DNA from: Tetrahymena thermophila SB210 | Taxonomy: Eukaryota; Ciliophora; Oligohymenophorea; Hymenostomatida; Tetrahymenidae | Assembly (NCBI RefSeq): GCF_000189635.1 | Contig: NW_002476321.1 | Location: 64,547 to 128,546, forward strand | DNA length: 64,000 nt | Reading direction: 5' to 3' | Part shown: positions 1-12,119 of the stretch, piece by piece | Layout: each line of letters opens with the position of its first letter | Numbering within the stretch: position 1 is the stretch's first letter | The notes under the pieces: model-generated | What the model was told of the DNA's origin: nothing | Database searches by the model: none | What the model saw: only the letters and a program-made list of their open reading frames with translations | Position numbers and translations under genes: made by a program

Positions 1-320
1 ATTCGTCTCACCATTGTAGCTTATTTCTGTCAAAAAAGTATCTTTATGTTTTTTAAATTCCAATTGTAAAGATCTAGGAATTGAATCTGTTTGTTTTAAA
101 GTAAAATTAACTTTAAAAATATGGAATAATTTTTTAATCAATAGTATTTCTTGTTGTATTAAGAATAACTTAAGCATAAAAAAGATTTATCAAACACAGT
201 ACGAGTATTATTAGACCGCTTTGATTAAGAAGTATAAATTGGCCTAACAGGAGTTATTGTTCTTGCAGATAACCCTTCATTTTACTATAAATAACCTTAG
301 TTATTGCTTTAAACACTCAT
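1..320 (-). CDS. unknown protein, 5' part, runs off left edge
   Basis: I do not recognise this gene. Reading minus with TGA as the only stop, exon 1 is 320..170 and begins ATG AGT GTT. Exon 2 is 110..1 and continues past the window edge. The intron (111-169, 59 nt) starts GTTATT and ends TTTTAAAG, and the phase is kept across it. The 87 visible residues start MSVQSNNQGYLQQNEG and are rich in Gln, Ser, Arg and Thr at first. They become more ordinary after the intron (DSIPRSLQLEFKKHKDT). No domain can be named from this much. The unusual GTTATT donor is a weak point. A single-exon alternative starting at 177 is also open but ignores the coding-like stretch upstream. Confidence 0.5.
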
Positions 321-765
321 TATTTATTATAAATTTAAGAGTATTGATTCTAGTAGTTATGTATTAATTAGTCAGAATATATCTAAATATTTGTAAATCA
401 AGAGGATTCTCAAAGTTATATTAATAATTAAGATATTGTTACAATCTATTTATGCTATCATATGTATTTAATTTATAAATAACAATAAAAAAATATTTTT
501 GCATCAAAAATAAATAATTATTTTAAATCAATTATTTTTCAATTTTTGAGAAACTTGGAAAAAAATAATTGTTTGGTAAATAAATAAATAAAATATTTTT
601 AAGTTTTAAATATCAATTTAATTCATATAAAAACATTAATTGACAAGCATTAAATAATCTAAAATAAATTAAAAAAATAGATTTATTTTTATATCTTCCT
701 TAAATCAAACATTTATATTTTATGCTTAAACAATTTATTTATATATATATATTTATAAATTTTAA
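321..765. other. intergenic, AT-rich
   Basis: Divergent/tandem spacer of about 445 bases between the edge gene and the small secreted-protein gene. It is A/T homopolymer-rich with short TA runs near 740. I see no coding or RNA signal. Confidence 0.6.
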
Positions 766-1164
766 TCATTTTTATTACTTATTTAATTTTGTCACTCTCT
801 TTTAAATAAGAGGCTTCAACTCATCAAGAGACAAATTGTAATAGAATATTTCATTAAAGTATCCTGAATTTTTACCAATGAAATTGCTTTGCTCATCTAT
901 AACGAATAAGGTTTGATTGTAGTTGACATTAATAGTAATTTAATTGGCGCTAGTGTTATTCTTAACTTTTGCTACGAAGTCACCTTTATCTTCTAAAGTA
1001 AAATTATCAAATTAGTCAGAAATATCCCAATAACCATAAATTGTGTAATTATCGCTATCTGCAATTTAGTTAGTTTCATTTTTTTCAGACTAAAATGTTC
1101 TTAAAAGGCTAGCTTAAGAAGCTAAGAGAAGCGTGGCAAGTAAAAGTAATACTCTGCTGTTCAT
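766..1164 (-). CDS. small secreted protein, signal peptide
   Basis: Single exon, 132 residues, ATG at 1164-1162 and TGA at 768-766. The start MNSRVLLLLATLLLASQAS is a clear cleavable signal peptide: a short basic start, a run of Leu/Ala, then small residues. The mature part is about 110 residues, without cysteine. It holds several possible N-glycosylation sites (NNTS, NYNQT, YNLS) and aromatic/acidic stretches such as YTIYGYWDISDQFDNF. No membrane segment follows, so secretion or delivery to a vacuole or secretory granule is likely. I do not recognise the family; small secreted proteins of this type are common in ciliates. The run of T before the coding strand start (A-rich on the sense strand) fits a ciliate leader. 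Confidence 0.8.
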
Positions 1165-2434
1165 TTTTTTTTAGTTTTTGGATTTTAAATTGATTATTAT
1201 AATTATTATTATTTTATAATTCAGTTAAGTAGTAGCTTTTAAAGGGTTAAATAGAGACTTAATATTGTTTATTTCGAATTATTAATGAATTTGGAATTTT
1301 AATTAGCATTTTGATTTCCAAAAATATAAATAAATTTTTTATTTTTTTAGATTAAATAAAAGATAAACTGAAAGAATTTTACAAATTTCTTAGGAAATCA
1401 GATTAAAAAAAATTATTTTATTTATTTTAATGTAGAATATATACTGAAGAAATATAAACTTTAAGGTTGATAGTTTTTTATTATGGCTAAAAGATAAGAT
1501 AAATAATAAAAGAAATTTCATAATTACAAATTTCTGATAAATAATATTTTTTGAATATCATCAGACAACCTAATCTAAATAAAATCAAATTATACTTTAA
1601 TGTTATAAAAAAGATATGTTTAAGTACAGTTGTATATTACAGTCATTTTAAACTTTTAAGTCGATCATAAAAGATTTTGCTTTATTTTAATTTAGAATAA
1701 AAATTTAAAATATAAATCAGGTGATTTAATTTAAAATTACATAGGTAAAAGATAAGTTTAATTTTGCCTTTATAAAATATTTAAGCCATAAACATATTAT
1801 TTACTATTTGAAATATTTAAATTATAAAACTAAATTTATATAAATGAGTAAAAGATATTAAAATAAATTATTATTATTTTTAAATTGGTATGAAATAATA
1901 GTTTAAAACTTCATAAAGAAGATTTCCTTAAATTTGTTAAAAATATAGTATATTTTAATGGTATTTCTTTATATTTTGATATGTGGTTAATATAATTATA
2001 TTTAATCTTATGGCTGTTTTTTTTTTTTTTGAATTGTGAGTATAAATTAATCAATTTATTGATAGAAAAATCTTAATTAAAATTTTAAATGAGTAATTTA
2101 TTTATTTTTAACTCATTTAACTTTGGTGCATAAATATGAATTTTTTTACTTTTAAATTATATGATATTTTTATATAAATTATACAGGCATAAACTTAAAT
2201 AAAACTATTTCCTTATGGTGTGAATATTTGCATTACAATTTATTTAAAAAAATAAAATAGGTAGAATTTGACTATGATTTGAATTAAATTTATATCATTT
2301 TAAATAAATTTTATGATTGTATTCCATACATTATATTATAAAAAGATAGATGGTATTTTGTTGTTTTGATAATCTAATTGAATAAAATTGTCTAATTTAA
2401 AAGTTTATCAAAAAATAGAAATTAATTTCGAAAG
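1165..2434. other. intergenic, AT-rich
   Basis: About 1.27 kb between the secreted-protein gene and the 3' end of the LRR gene. It holds poly-A/poly-T runs and no supported frame, so I see nothing to annotate. Confidence 0.55.
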
Positions 2435-4378
2435 TCATTTGTAATAGACAAGTCTTAGGTTTTTCCTTTTTAATTGATTGATTTTGTTTTTCTGCATTTC
2501 TTAATTTTACCTTGGATAAAATCTATAATATTTTAGGTTTTATAATCCTATAAAGTATTCATCATAAAGTATGTCATCAGAAGGCCATTATATAATATAA
2601 GTATTGAAAGTGATCTTTGCAATAATTAAATTTTTAATTTATTTGATTGCACTACCTAATATTTAAATACAGTTTTAGTTAAACCTTGTATTTACGTTTA
2701 TGACTACATGAATTTAAGTAATAATTTAACTTAGATTTATCATTAATTGAATTAAGAATAAAAATAAAGGTTCCTTATGAGACTAATAACCAAAATTAAA
2801 ATTACTGTTTATAGAAAATTTATCTTAACTTTTGATTATTTTTCCTAAGATAAGATTATCTTTCTTCAGCATAGTTTCAAAGTAAATGATATTATTATTA
2901 TTTTGAATTACTTTTGTTAATCCTAATATTTAATCCTTTACTGATTGCTTTAGTTCTATAATAGGTACTTGTTAATTCATCTTCAATTTTTATTAAATAA
3001 AACTTAAAACTTCCTAATTTTCAAATTCAAAGGATATTATCAAACTTGTTAATTTTTCAAAATAATGTAGAGATTCAACCATATATTGAAAATAATCCAT
3101 TTAATTGTAGCTTCCCATTGATTATTTAAATAGTATAGTTAATTCTGTTATTTCATTATTAATTTAATCTCTTTTGAATCTTACTACTTAATTTCTAAAA
3201 AGAGAAAGACTAATAATTCTTTTTTATAATAGCAATAACCTTAAAAATATGTAATCGTACTCTGTTTCAGTATTTATGCTCAAATATTTTAGTTTTAAAC
3301 ATTATCCTAGGTTTTCTAAAAGCACAATAATTCCTGAAATATTTATTTACTGTTATTTATTTCTTTGAATATTTTTCTAAACATTTATGGCTAGATCTTA
3401 CAAATTTAACATTAATGTAAGGTTAAAACTAAAAATTGAGAGTTCTTCATTTGATAAAATATGGTTGAATTATATATTTAATACTATAAGTTGTAAAAAA
3501 TTTTGTTACTCTTAAACTTAGATAATTAATTCTTATTATTCAAAAAATGGAATGTTTAATTTTAAAACTTTAATGTTTTTTAGTTGTTTAACACTTTAAC
3601 TAAAATTAATATGAAAATCTTACTCCTTATTATATTAAGAATTAGCTTTAAATGAAAGGAAATTTAGATTTTTCATTTTGTGTAAGCTTTAGAATAGTTC
3701 ATAAATACCATCCGTTATTTAGTGTTTTTATTCATAAAAAGAAAGCCTTAATTTTTGAAGCTAAGATAACAGTGTTAAATTTTTACCTAATAAGATGAAG
3801 GGATATTTTTCCTTGATATCATTGTTAATTAGTTTTATTTTAAAAGAACTTAGTTGAATTAAATTAGAAATACTACAAGCTAAATCTATAAAACCTTCAT
3901 CTTAAATAGGGTTGCTATAAATTTGAATTGATAGTACATTCAAATTTATCAACTAAATTAAACATTTAGAAAATGCTGATATTCCAATATAGTTAATCTA
4001 ATTGTTTTTACTAATTAACAATTTAAGTTACTTTAATTACTAAAGATTTTACAAGCTTTAAGATATAAAAATGAAACCTTAATTCTCTATTAAGTTATCT
4101 CTTTTTAAAGATAATTTTAAAAATTCTAAATTTTTAAACAGCTATAGCACTATTTCTATATTCTTACATCCAGAAGATCTTAAAGGAGCACTGCTTTTAA
4201 AGTTAATGCAAATTTTTTTTTTCAAGAATAGGCTTTTTAATTTTCTCTAAAAACTTTTTGAAGGCATTTAGTCTAGACTATATTTATTTTGATTTATTAA
4301 ACTAATAATATATTGTACATCATGCTTATAAATCTAGTCTAAATGTAATTCGTTTAGCAATTATTCAATTTAAAACAT
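2435..4378 (-). CDS. leucine-rich-repeat protein
   Basis: Single exon of 647 residues, ATG at 4378-4376, TGA at 2437-2435. Residues about 50-470 are built of irregular LRRs of the ribonuclease-inhibitor kind. Clear units read LFKNLEFLKLSLKRDN, LQNLQQLKQLKLLISKNN and LNVLSIQIYSNPIQDEG; another is LHKMKNLNFLSFKAN. There is no signal peptide, membrane helix or kinase domain. The first 45 residues and the last about 100 lie outside the repeats and are Lys/Gln/Asn-rich. Ciliates carry large families of such LRR proteins, usually of unknown partner, and LRRs are protein-binding scaffolds. There is no internal TGA, so the gene looks intact despite its very AT-rich codon use. Upstream in-frame sequence holds no earlier ATG nearby. 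Confidence 0.72.
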
Positions 4379-5065
4379 TAAACTTTTTTTTGTGCCTTAT
4401 TTATTTTCAAATGAAAATTATTTATAAATTATCGTATTTCAAAATTTAATATTTGATGAAATAAAATAAAAAATAAACCAATGATCTTCAAAAAATTGGA
4501 ATAATAAAATATAGGATATTATTTTTTTTATAATTTATAATTTTTACAGTAAATAAAATAGATTTTATTAATTTTTTTAAATGCTTTCAGTAAACAACTG
4601 TGATTTTTATGTTTTTTAGAATATTTGTTAAATTAAAAATTTTAGAATTGTAAAACTTAAAATGTTCTGATATTTTCGTATATTTTAAAAAAGTTTTCTC
4701 AAAAATTTCCGCTATCAAGCTAAAATTAGTAATAAATTATTAGTATCAATATATAAAATTAAATATTTAAAATTAAAATGTTAATATTTATTTACTGTAG
4801 TAATTAAAAAAATATATTTTTAGTAATCAATCAAAATTATAATAAAAATTTTTGTTTTAATTTTTTTTAATTCTTAAAATTTTAAAAGTTGTGCTATTTA
4901 AAGAGATTAAGGAGTAAGCAAGTAAATAGATAAATAAAATATATAAATATATGATTGATCAGTTGATAGATATAAAATATATTATTCTACTTTATCTAAA
5001 CAAATTTCTTCATTGCTTAAAATAAAATAAAAAAATTAACAAGAAAGCAAATATCAAGTAATCAT
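4379..5065. other. intergenic, AT-rich
   Basis: About 690 bases between the LRR start and the tubulin-like stop, both genes being on the minus strand. It should hold the LRR promoter and the tubulin 3' end. No motif could be assigned. Confidence 0.5.
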
Positions 5066-6418
5066 TCATTCATAATCTTCCTCTAACTATAATGTATAAG
5101 AATCTTTTGAAATTTCTTCATAGTCTTTTTCTATTGAAGCTAAAATTTCTCTTGCTTCTTGTAGATCGCCTTCACTTTGGCCTTCACCGTAATGCCAATG
5201 AACAAAAGCTCTTTTAGAATACATTAAATCAAATTTGGTACCAATAAAATCTATAGCATCTTATACACCACAGCTATTAGCTAAAATGCAACCATCTACT
5301 GAAGAAGAGAAAGATTTTTCTTCGATTATGATAGGAATAGGTTTAAATGAGTTAACTCCTAGCAAAAAGCTATTAGAACACCAATCAACAAATTTAATAT
5401 TTTTCTTTTTTTTTAAATTATATATCGACTCTAGTGCTTCTCTTGGCACTATATCTCCTCTGATCATATATGAACAAGCCATGTATATATTTGCATTAAT
5501 TTTACAATTGATAAAACTAAAATCATTTTTAAAAAGCTAATTAGTCATACTATTTACACTCATTTACTAGTTTTGTTAATTATTTTTATCAGTCGAAGGA
5601 GAATATGAAGGAATAACTAAATTTATTTTACGGTATGGTACCAAATTCATAATCAATTAATTAAGATCAAAATTTAGATCGCCTTTAAATCTGATAGAAC
5701 TTGTAGTTGCCGATGCTACTTATGAAACTAAGCGATTGACATCATTAAATGATGGATATTCAAAATCAAACTAATTTTCATATATTTTATACAAAGATTC
5801 ATTTTAGAATAAAATATTTAAGCTTGATTCCTCAAGTAAGCTGCCTAAATTTAAAGTTGAGTTATAAAACGAAAATACTGAAGATTAGTTTAAATTGCAT
5901 GGAATTTATTAAAAAAATATGATAGGTATTTTTTAACCATAATCAACTCTAAGGCGTTATAAAATTAAATTTCCTAATCCTGAAGAAGCTCCTCCACTTG
6001 AAGTTGAATAAATTATAAAACCATGCAAGTAGCTACAGCTTTCAGCAATTTTACGTATTTAATCAATAGAATGATCTAAAATAGACCTACCAGCTGTATA
6101 ATAACCTCTTGAAAAAAGGCCTCCAGTATCTTCTTTAGATGATATAAGACAATCAGGTTTGTAAAGTGTCCTACACTAACCATTTTTTATTTCATCAATT
6201 TATTCTGTATCTAAATCGATAAAAACTGAAATAGGTGTTATTTTTTCTGATACACTTTCTTAAAAAAATGATAATAAGTTTTCTTATTCTAAGGTGTTTT
6301 CAGACTATTTTTTTATCCCAGATAATTCAATTTTATGCTCTTCACAAAATAATTTCCATACTTAATTACCAATTCTTATTCCACATTAGCCTAAGCAAAT
6401 GGTAATAATTTATTTCAT
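5066..6418 (-). CDS. divergent alpha-tubulin-like protein
   Basis: Single exon, exactly 450 residues, ATG at 6418-6416, TGA at 5068-5066. Colinear with alpha-tubulin from end to end: ICLGQCGIRIGNQVW (N-terminal T1 loop), [12 protein letters not shown] helix, [43 protein letters not shown], then [17 protein letters not shown] and EKDYEEIS. It is strongly diverged. The glycine-rich T4 signature GGGTGSG is SSGGASSG (about 140-147). The loop bearing Lys40 is shortened. The glutamate of DLTEF (alpha Glu254, which triggers GTP hydrolysis in the beta subunit below) is glutamine, in DLNQL. The tail ends EEDYE without the terminal EEY. Ciliates are known to carry non-canonical tubulin paralogues with special roles. 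Whether this one polymerises is unknown. Intact frame, so not an obvious pseudogene. Confidence 0.88.
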
Positions 6419-7099
6419 TTTAGAATTTTTTTAAGTAATCTAATCTAAAATATAATTTTTATAATTAATTAATTAAATTTATTTATAAAAAATCAAATTG
6501 TTAATATAAAATTAAAAGTGAATTTAACTTAAAAAGTTTTTTAGTTTTGTAAAACAAATTTAATACTAAATAAAAAACTCACCTTTTTTGAATATTTAAG
6601 ATAATATGTCGAGTATAAGGATTATGTTTATTAAAAGTAAACGATTATTCATTTGTTTATTTTAATTTTTAAAACTTCAAATAATAGGAAGAATTTTTTT
6701 TAAATTCAAAAACAAACTATTTACTAATTTACTTAAAATTTATTTCATTTTTGGTTTTTGTTAATTTAAAAAATTATTTTATTAAATTAAAAAAAATAAT
6801 ATCAGAATGCATTTATTAAATTTTTTTTTCCACTATTAATAAAATATGTGAAAATTATTCAAAGTAAATAAATAAGCTTTATGAAATTGAAAGATACAAA
6901 AAAGGATTGTGAATAAAACTTTTACAAATATCCTTTGTTAATTTAAATTTGTAATTATCATAAAATAATTAACAGCTAGCTGTTTGCATGATGATAAATT
7001 GATTTAATAGTTAGCAATTAATTAATTTTTGAAAAAAGCTATAAATTAATTTACTAACAATTCTAATTAATTATTCAAAAATTTAATTATTATCTATTA
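6419..7099. other. divergent promoter region
   Basis: About 680 bases between two gene starts that point away from each other (tubulin-like on minus, SH3 protein on plus). It is A/T-rich, and I recognise no regulatory element. Confidence 0.5.
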
Positions 7100-9715
7100 A
7101 TGAGGCAACATAAAAATGTTAATTTAGTACCCGGTTCCTTTTCAAATATCGCGGCCTACTCTCCTATCTAGTAAAATTAGTAATAAAAGACAGCTTTAGC
7201 TCGCAAAAACTCAAATTTAATATCAGTAAGATAATCCTCCTCAAATAGAAATATTAATGATCAAAATACAAGTTAAAGACCAATTTAAGATTAAAGTTAG
7301 ACAAATAATTATGCTACACTTCTTAAATAAGAAGAAGAAGATGAATTTTAGTTTATGAATGACCCAGATTATGTTGTAACTAAAAAAGAACCAGTCAATT
7401 TTATGTATTAAGAGACATTTCGTACTAATAATCAAATTAGTAATCAAAGTGATTAATATTTATCAAAGAAGTAGTCAAGTTAGCATTCAACTGTTAGATA
7501 ATCACACTAATAGATTAGCAAAACTTAATAAGACAATGCAGAATTAAATATTAATAAAGAAAATATTTGTAATTATAACACATCAGAGAGCCAAATGAAA
7601 AAGAATAATTCTGCTGGATGCTTAGGACTAAAGTCTAAATAAAAATAATTCTATTCTAATGCATCCCACCAACCTGTATAATCAAATTATCAAAGCTAAA
7701 TAGTAAAAGATAAGTTTAAAAGCGAATAGAATCCTAAATATGTTAGATAGACTTAAAATGAAAATTAATAAAAATCACGTTCGCCCAGCTATTCTAAAAT
7801 ATAAATAAACAAGTAACAAACCAGTCGCTCTAGATCTCCCTCTCCAATAAACACAAAACGTTAGTAATTAGCTGAAAAATCTTCACAAAATTACTCTACA
7901 AATACTAAGTCTAACAAATATATATCTTAATAAATTACTGAGAAACAAAATAATTAAAATAATAAAAGTTCTAATAAATCTTCTACTCAAGTTGGCTCTG
8001 AAACTCCTAAGTTGACTAAAAAACAATAATAATAAAGTTAGTTCAATCTTGGATATAGTCCTATTCTAAAAATGGATAAAGGAGAATTTTGCAATAATTT
8101 AGGTGGAGAAGATGATGATGAGGAAGAAAACAGTGAGTTAGTTAATTTTAACAAATACTCTGCAAAAATGGCTAATAATATCATTGAAAATATCTTAGAC
8201 AAAGATGATATTTATGAAAAAACAAGACTAGAAAATAAAACATTTAAGGGTAAATTATTTATTTTTAATTTTAGCTTAAAATAAATTTTAACTTAAATAC
8301 AAACAAATTATAGAGAATATCAAGGAATAAAGTAATTAAATTGCGAGATTAGAATAATAGCTAAAGGTCTTTTAAGTTTAGAACTAAGAATTAAGCAATA
8401 ATTTATCAATTGAAAAGGAGAGATACTAACAAGAGTTAATAAAATTCTCTGAAAAAATATAGAGACTGAAGAATATTTAGACATTATATATGGAAGAAAA
8501 ATCAAATAGTGAAAAAATTGAACAGAAGTTAAACGAAAAATAAAATTTAATAGCAAATTAATAAAGCAAACTTCATTAAATGGTAGATTGGATATTTAAA
8601 ACATACTCTTGTTTGGTTGTAACCAAAACATCTCCTAATTTTGAATAAGGTATTAATTATAATTACTCCAAATTAAATCAAATTAATTTTAAAAATTTTA
8701 TTAATGAAATAGATGATTTAGAGTATATTTGGAGCTAAATGACTCATATAATAAGAATTTTAAGTGATGATATCATAGAGCTTTAGTTAGAAAATAGTTT
8801 AAAGCAGCTGCTAAAATAACCTTTGAAATTGGTCAAAGAAACTTAAAATTGCTGTAATAACACTGCTCACAATGATTATATGCTATCAAATAGTAGCAGG
8901 GTAATTTAAAATGGAAGTAATAATAATAAGTAAAATAATAGCAATTTAAGTAGCAATAACTCTAAAAATAATAACACAGCTCTCTAAAAAGACTGCAAGT
9001 AAAGTTAAAGAGATCATAAGTAGAGCGATGAAGCTAACTCTCGTTTGCCCTACTTTGCTACTGAACCAGACGAATCATTAGTAGAGAAAACTTTAAAAAG
9101 AAACTTATAAGGGGTAAATAAGAGTCATAACACTTAGCATCAAAAAACTGACTCTAATACAGATGACACTTTGCTTCCTTTTTATTCTTTTGAAAGGGCT
9201 TTTAACGGATATGAATTATAAAACAATATACTTTAGATAAATGAAAAAGAAATTGAACACATAGCTGAAGAGAGTCAACATTCATAAATATTAAATGATT
9301 TAAAAGTAATAAATGAGTCAGAATAAACTTTGAAAAATTGTATTAAAAAGGATATAAATGCCCAGTCAAATGAAGTTAATGTAAAAAGACAGCTAAATTT
9401 TGAAAGTGAGTAAAAAACTGATGAGAAAAAAAGCTAAAAAGAGAAAAGTATTGCTAATGAGTTAGAATAAAAGGAGAATTATGTAATTGCTATTTCAGAT
9501 TTTGTGGCTCAAACAGTATACATAATTCTAATAATATTTAACATATTTATTTAATTATTTTTATTTGATTAATTTAAAAGGATAAAGACCTGTCATTTAA
9601 GAAAGGCGATAAAATTTAAATAGTAAAAAGGACTAAAGATGGTTGGTGGATTGGATTGCTTAATAAAAATATTGGATACTTCCCATGTAACCATGTAAAA
9701 GAAGTTAAAAAATGA
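7100..9715 (+). CDS. SH3-domain protein with coiled coil
   Basis: Exons 7100-8249, 8314-9515 and 9581-9715 give 828 residues. Introns are 64 and 65 nt. The C-terminal SH3 domain (about 770-827) is split by intron 2. It reads YVIAISDFVAQT, then DKDLSFKKGDKIQIV, DGWWIGLLNKNIGYFPCN and HVKEV. The ALYDF-like strand, the WW pair, G-YFP-N and the final beta strand are all present. Residues 1-380 are Gln/Asn/Ser-rich and low in complexity, with an acidic patch (GGEDDDEEEN). About 390-480 is a coiled coil (LEQQLKVFQVQNQEL). SH3 domains bind proline-rich ligands and are typical of cortical-actin, endocytic and signalling adaptors. The low-complexity N-terminus and coiled coil suggest a scaffold. For intron 1 an acceptor at 8274 instead of 8313 is also in frame and would add 13 residues. 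Confidence 0.85.
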
Positions 9716-9921
9716 AATTATAACAAAAAAAATAATTAAGAAAATAAAAAATTATATAAAATCGAATATAAATTTAAAAATAAAACTGAATTAATTAATT
9801 AATAAATTATTAAAAGAAAGAATTTGTAAGCTAAAAATTATTTATTTTATATTGAAAAATTAATTTTATAAAATTATCAAATTGCAAATATTCTAATTGA
9901 TTTAAAAATTTTTGTTTTTGT

Positions 9922-10398
9922 ACTTTTTAAGAATATTAATTTAATAACAAAAAATTAAATAATACTTAAACTAATATATATTTCTTAATTTTATTAATAA
10001 GATAGTATTTTATTTTGTATAAATATGATGAACTAAATTATAAAAGATATCCTATGAAGCTTTATATAAAAATTAAATGAATAAATATTTATATATTGAT
10101 TAGCATTTTTATTCTAATTAACTAATAAATCAATAATAAATTTTGATGTTTAAAGAATATTGAGAATTTATATACATAATTTTTGTAAGATTCTTTGATA
10201 TACTTTTCTAGTATTTAATACATTATAAATCAAAAATGAAATAATACTTAAACTATTTTTTATATATCTTACCACCTCAGATAGCATTTTATTTTGTATA
10301 AAAATGATGAACTAAATTTTTTAAAGAGATTTTGTTGAGGTGTTGTCCCCAATATATAAAAAATTAAATGAATATTAATCAATATTTATATTGTATTG
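9922..10398 (+). repeat. imperfect direct repeat, two copies about 270 bases apart
   Basis: Copy 1 (about 9922-10110) and copy 2 (about 10198-10400) share the landmarks AATACTTAAACTA, TAGCATTTTATTTTGTATA or its near-match, AATGATGAACTAAAT and AAATTAAATGAAT in the same order. They are diverged by substitutions and small indels. No ORF, terminal inverted repeat or target duplication is visible. This is therefore better read as an old local tandem duplication in a spacer than as a mobile element. Confidence 0.6.
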
Positions 10399-10417
10399 GG
10401 ATTTGTTTATCAAAAAA

Positions 10418-10442
10418 TATATATGTGTGTGTGTTTGTGTGT
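10418..10442. repeat. short (TA)/(TG) run
   Basis: About 25 bases of ATATATATGTGTGTGTG type with one interruption, in the spacer before the dehydratase gene. A simple-sequence tract only. Confidence 0.7.
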
Positions 10443-10581
10443 AGATTGGTTTTTATCTTTTAACAAATATATAAATTATATATATTACCAATAATAATTA
10501 AGTAAAAAATAAATTATTATAATAATAATTATCAGAAAAATAGCAATTAGATTTTTTTTTATTGAAATTATTTGTAATACT

Positions 10582-12119
10582 ATGAGCACTAAAAACGGAG
10601 AAAAGATCTAAATTTAAGAACATCTATAATAGCAATAAAAATAGCAACTTAAAGAAGAAATGAAGGAAAATCCAAACCCTGAAATACAAAAATAAGAAAC
10701 TAAATAAAATTCTTACTTATATCAAGCAGCTAGCATTTTTAAAGCTTATAAGAATATTCGCTAGATAGTTCGTAGAACAATTATTTAAAGATCCTCTAGA
10801 TTATCAGATTTATATCAAGCAAATATCTTCTTTAAAAGAGAAGATGGATAAATCACTAGGACATATAAAGTGAGAGGAGCTGTTAATAAAATTTTATCTC
10901 TAACACCTGAAGAAAAATAGAAAGGAGTTTACTGCTGCTCCGCTGGTAACTAAGGTAAAGATAGATTTATTTATAAAGATGAGAATAGAAAATATCATAA
11001 TTATATTAGACATAATCATTATAAAAAGTCATGATACTTTATGTCAAAATGGTTAAAAATTCAATAAGAACTAAAGAAAAACTCTTCAAATCTAAATATT
11101 TTAAGTATTTGTTAAAAATTTTTTAATATAAAAAAATTTAAGGTGTTGCAGTAGCTTTCGCTTGTAATCATTTGAAAGTAAAAGGCATTATTTTCGTACC
11201 TTAAACTACACCAAACGATAAAATCCAAAGAATAAAGGAATTTGGCAAGGAGTTTATTGAAGTTAAATTGGCTGGTTTATCATTGTAAGATTGTGATTAG
11301 ATTGCTACGAAATATGGAGAAGATAACAAATTAATTTCAGTAAGACTTGATGAAAAAGATGTCATTGAAGGCTGTAGTGGAGTAGGAATAGAAATTTTAG
11401 AAGATTTTCCTTTAAAGGGAAAAATAGATTATGTAATATTTCCTATTTCATCAGGTACTTTAGGAGCTGGTATTTCAAGTTATTTCCATTAGCTTTCTCC
11501 CGAAACAAATATTATTGGTATCAAACCTATATTTTCTGAAAATGAAATGGTTTATGAAGATATGTAAAAGACAATGTAACTTGATGCCAAAAATACATTT
11601 AAAGTTATGGATGATTTGTCAAATTACCAAGAATTAGAAATACCTGAAGGAGAAGCTTACGATTAAGTTTTACAATTATATAATAACGATGGAATTATCT
11701 TAGAACCTCATGGTGCTCTTGCTCCTGCAAGCTTGAAGCTTTTATAGGAAAAGTGTGGGTCACTTAAAGGTAAAAATATTGTTTGCATTTTGACTGGTAA
11801 AAATACAAGTATATCTCGTATGAACGATATCAAAATACTTGCAAATGTGTACTAGAAAAAAAATGTATATATGCTTGTAGATTTTTTCCGTAAGCCAGAT
11901 GCTATCAAGGAGTTCATGGTTTACTGTCTATCTCCTGAAGATGAAATTCTTTAAATCGAGTATACCAAAAAGAATAATCGTGAGAAAGGACCAGCGTTAG
12001 TGGGAATCGAGCTAGCAAGTCCTGGAAACTATGATAAGTTATTAGCTAAAATGCTAGAAATGAAAATATCTCACAAAATAATTTAACCCAACGATGAAAT
12101 ATTCTAATTAAAAGTCTGA
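10582..12119 (+). CDS. threonine dehydratase-like PLP enzyme
   Basis: Exons 10582-10954 and 11143-12119 give 449 residues. The intron is 188 nt. Fold-type II PLP enzyme of the threonine/serine dehydratase family, which deaminates Thr to 2-oxobutyrate, the first step of isoleucine synthesis. Visible marks: FFKREDGQITRTYKVRGA with the Schiff-base lysine in TYKVRGA (usually SFKLRGA); SAGNQGVAVAFAC (usually SAGNHAQGVA); VRLDEKDVIEGCSGVG; and EPHGALAPASLKLL. A C-terminal part from about 350 (YMLVDFFRKPDAIKEFM, VGIELASPGNYDKLLAKM) matches the ACT-like regulatory domain of biosynthetic enzymes. The phosphate-binding loop, normally GGGGL, reads PISSGTLGAG, which is unusual and may change PLP or substrate handling. 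The first about 45 residues are Gln-rich with no clear mitochondrial presequence. Catalysis on Thr rather than another amino acid is inference. Confidence 0.88.

Larger units (their letters stand above)
9716..10581. other. intergenic with a duplicated segment
   Basis: Spacer of about 870 bases between two plus-strand genes. It is filled mainly by two imperfect copies of a roughly 180-200-base segment (separate entry) and a short TG run at 10418-10442. No coding signal. Confidence 0.6.

Noticed and set aside
5235-5540. 101-codon plus-strand ORF in the standard code
   Set aside because: It lies antisense within the intact tubulin-like gene and has no domain; a shadow frame.
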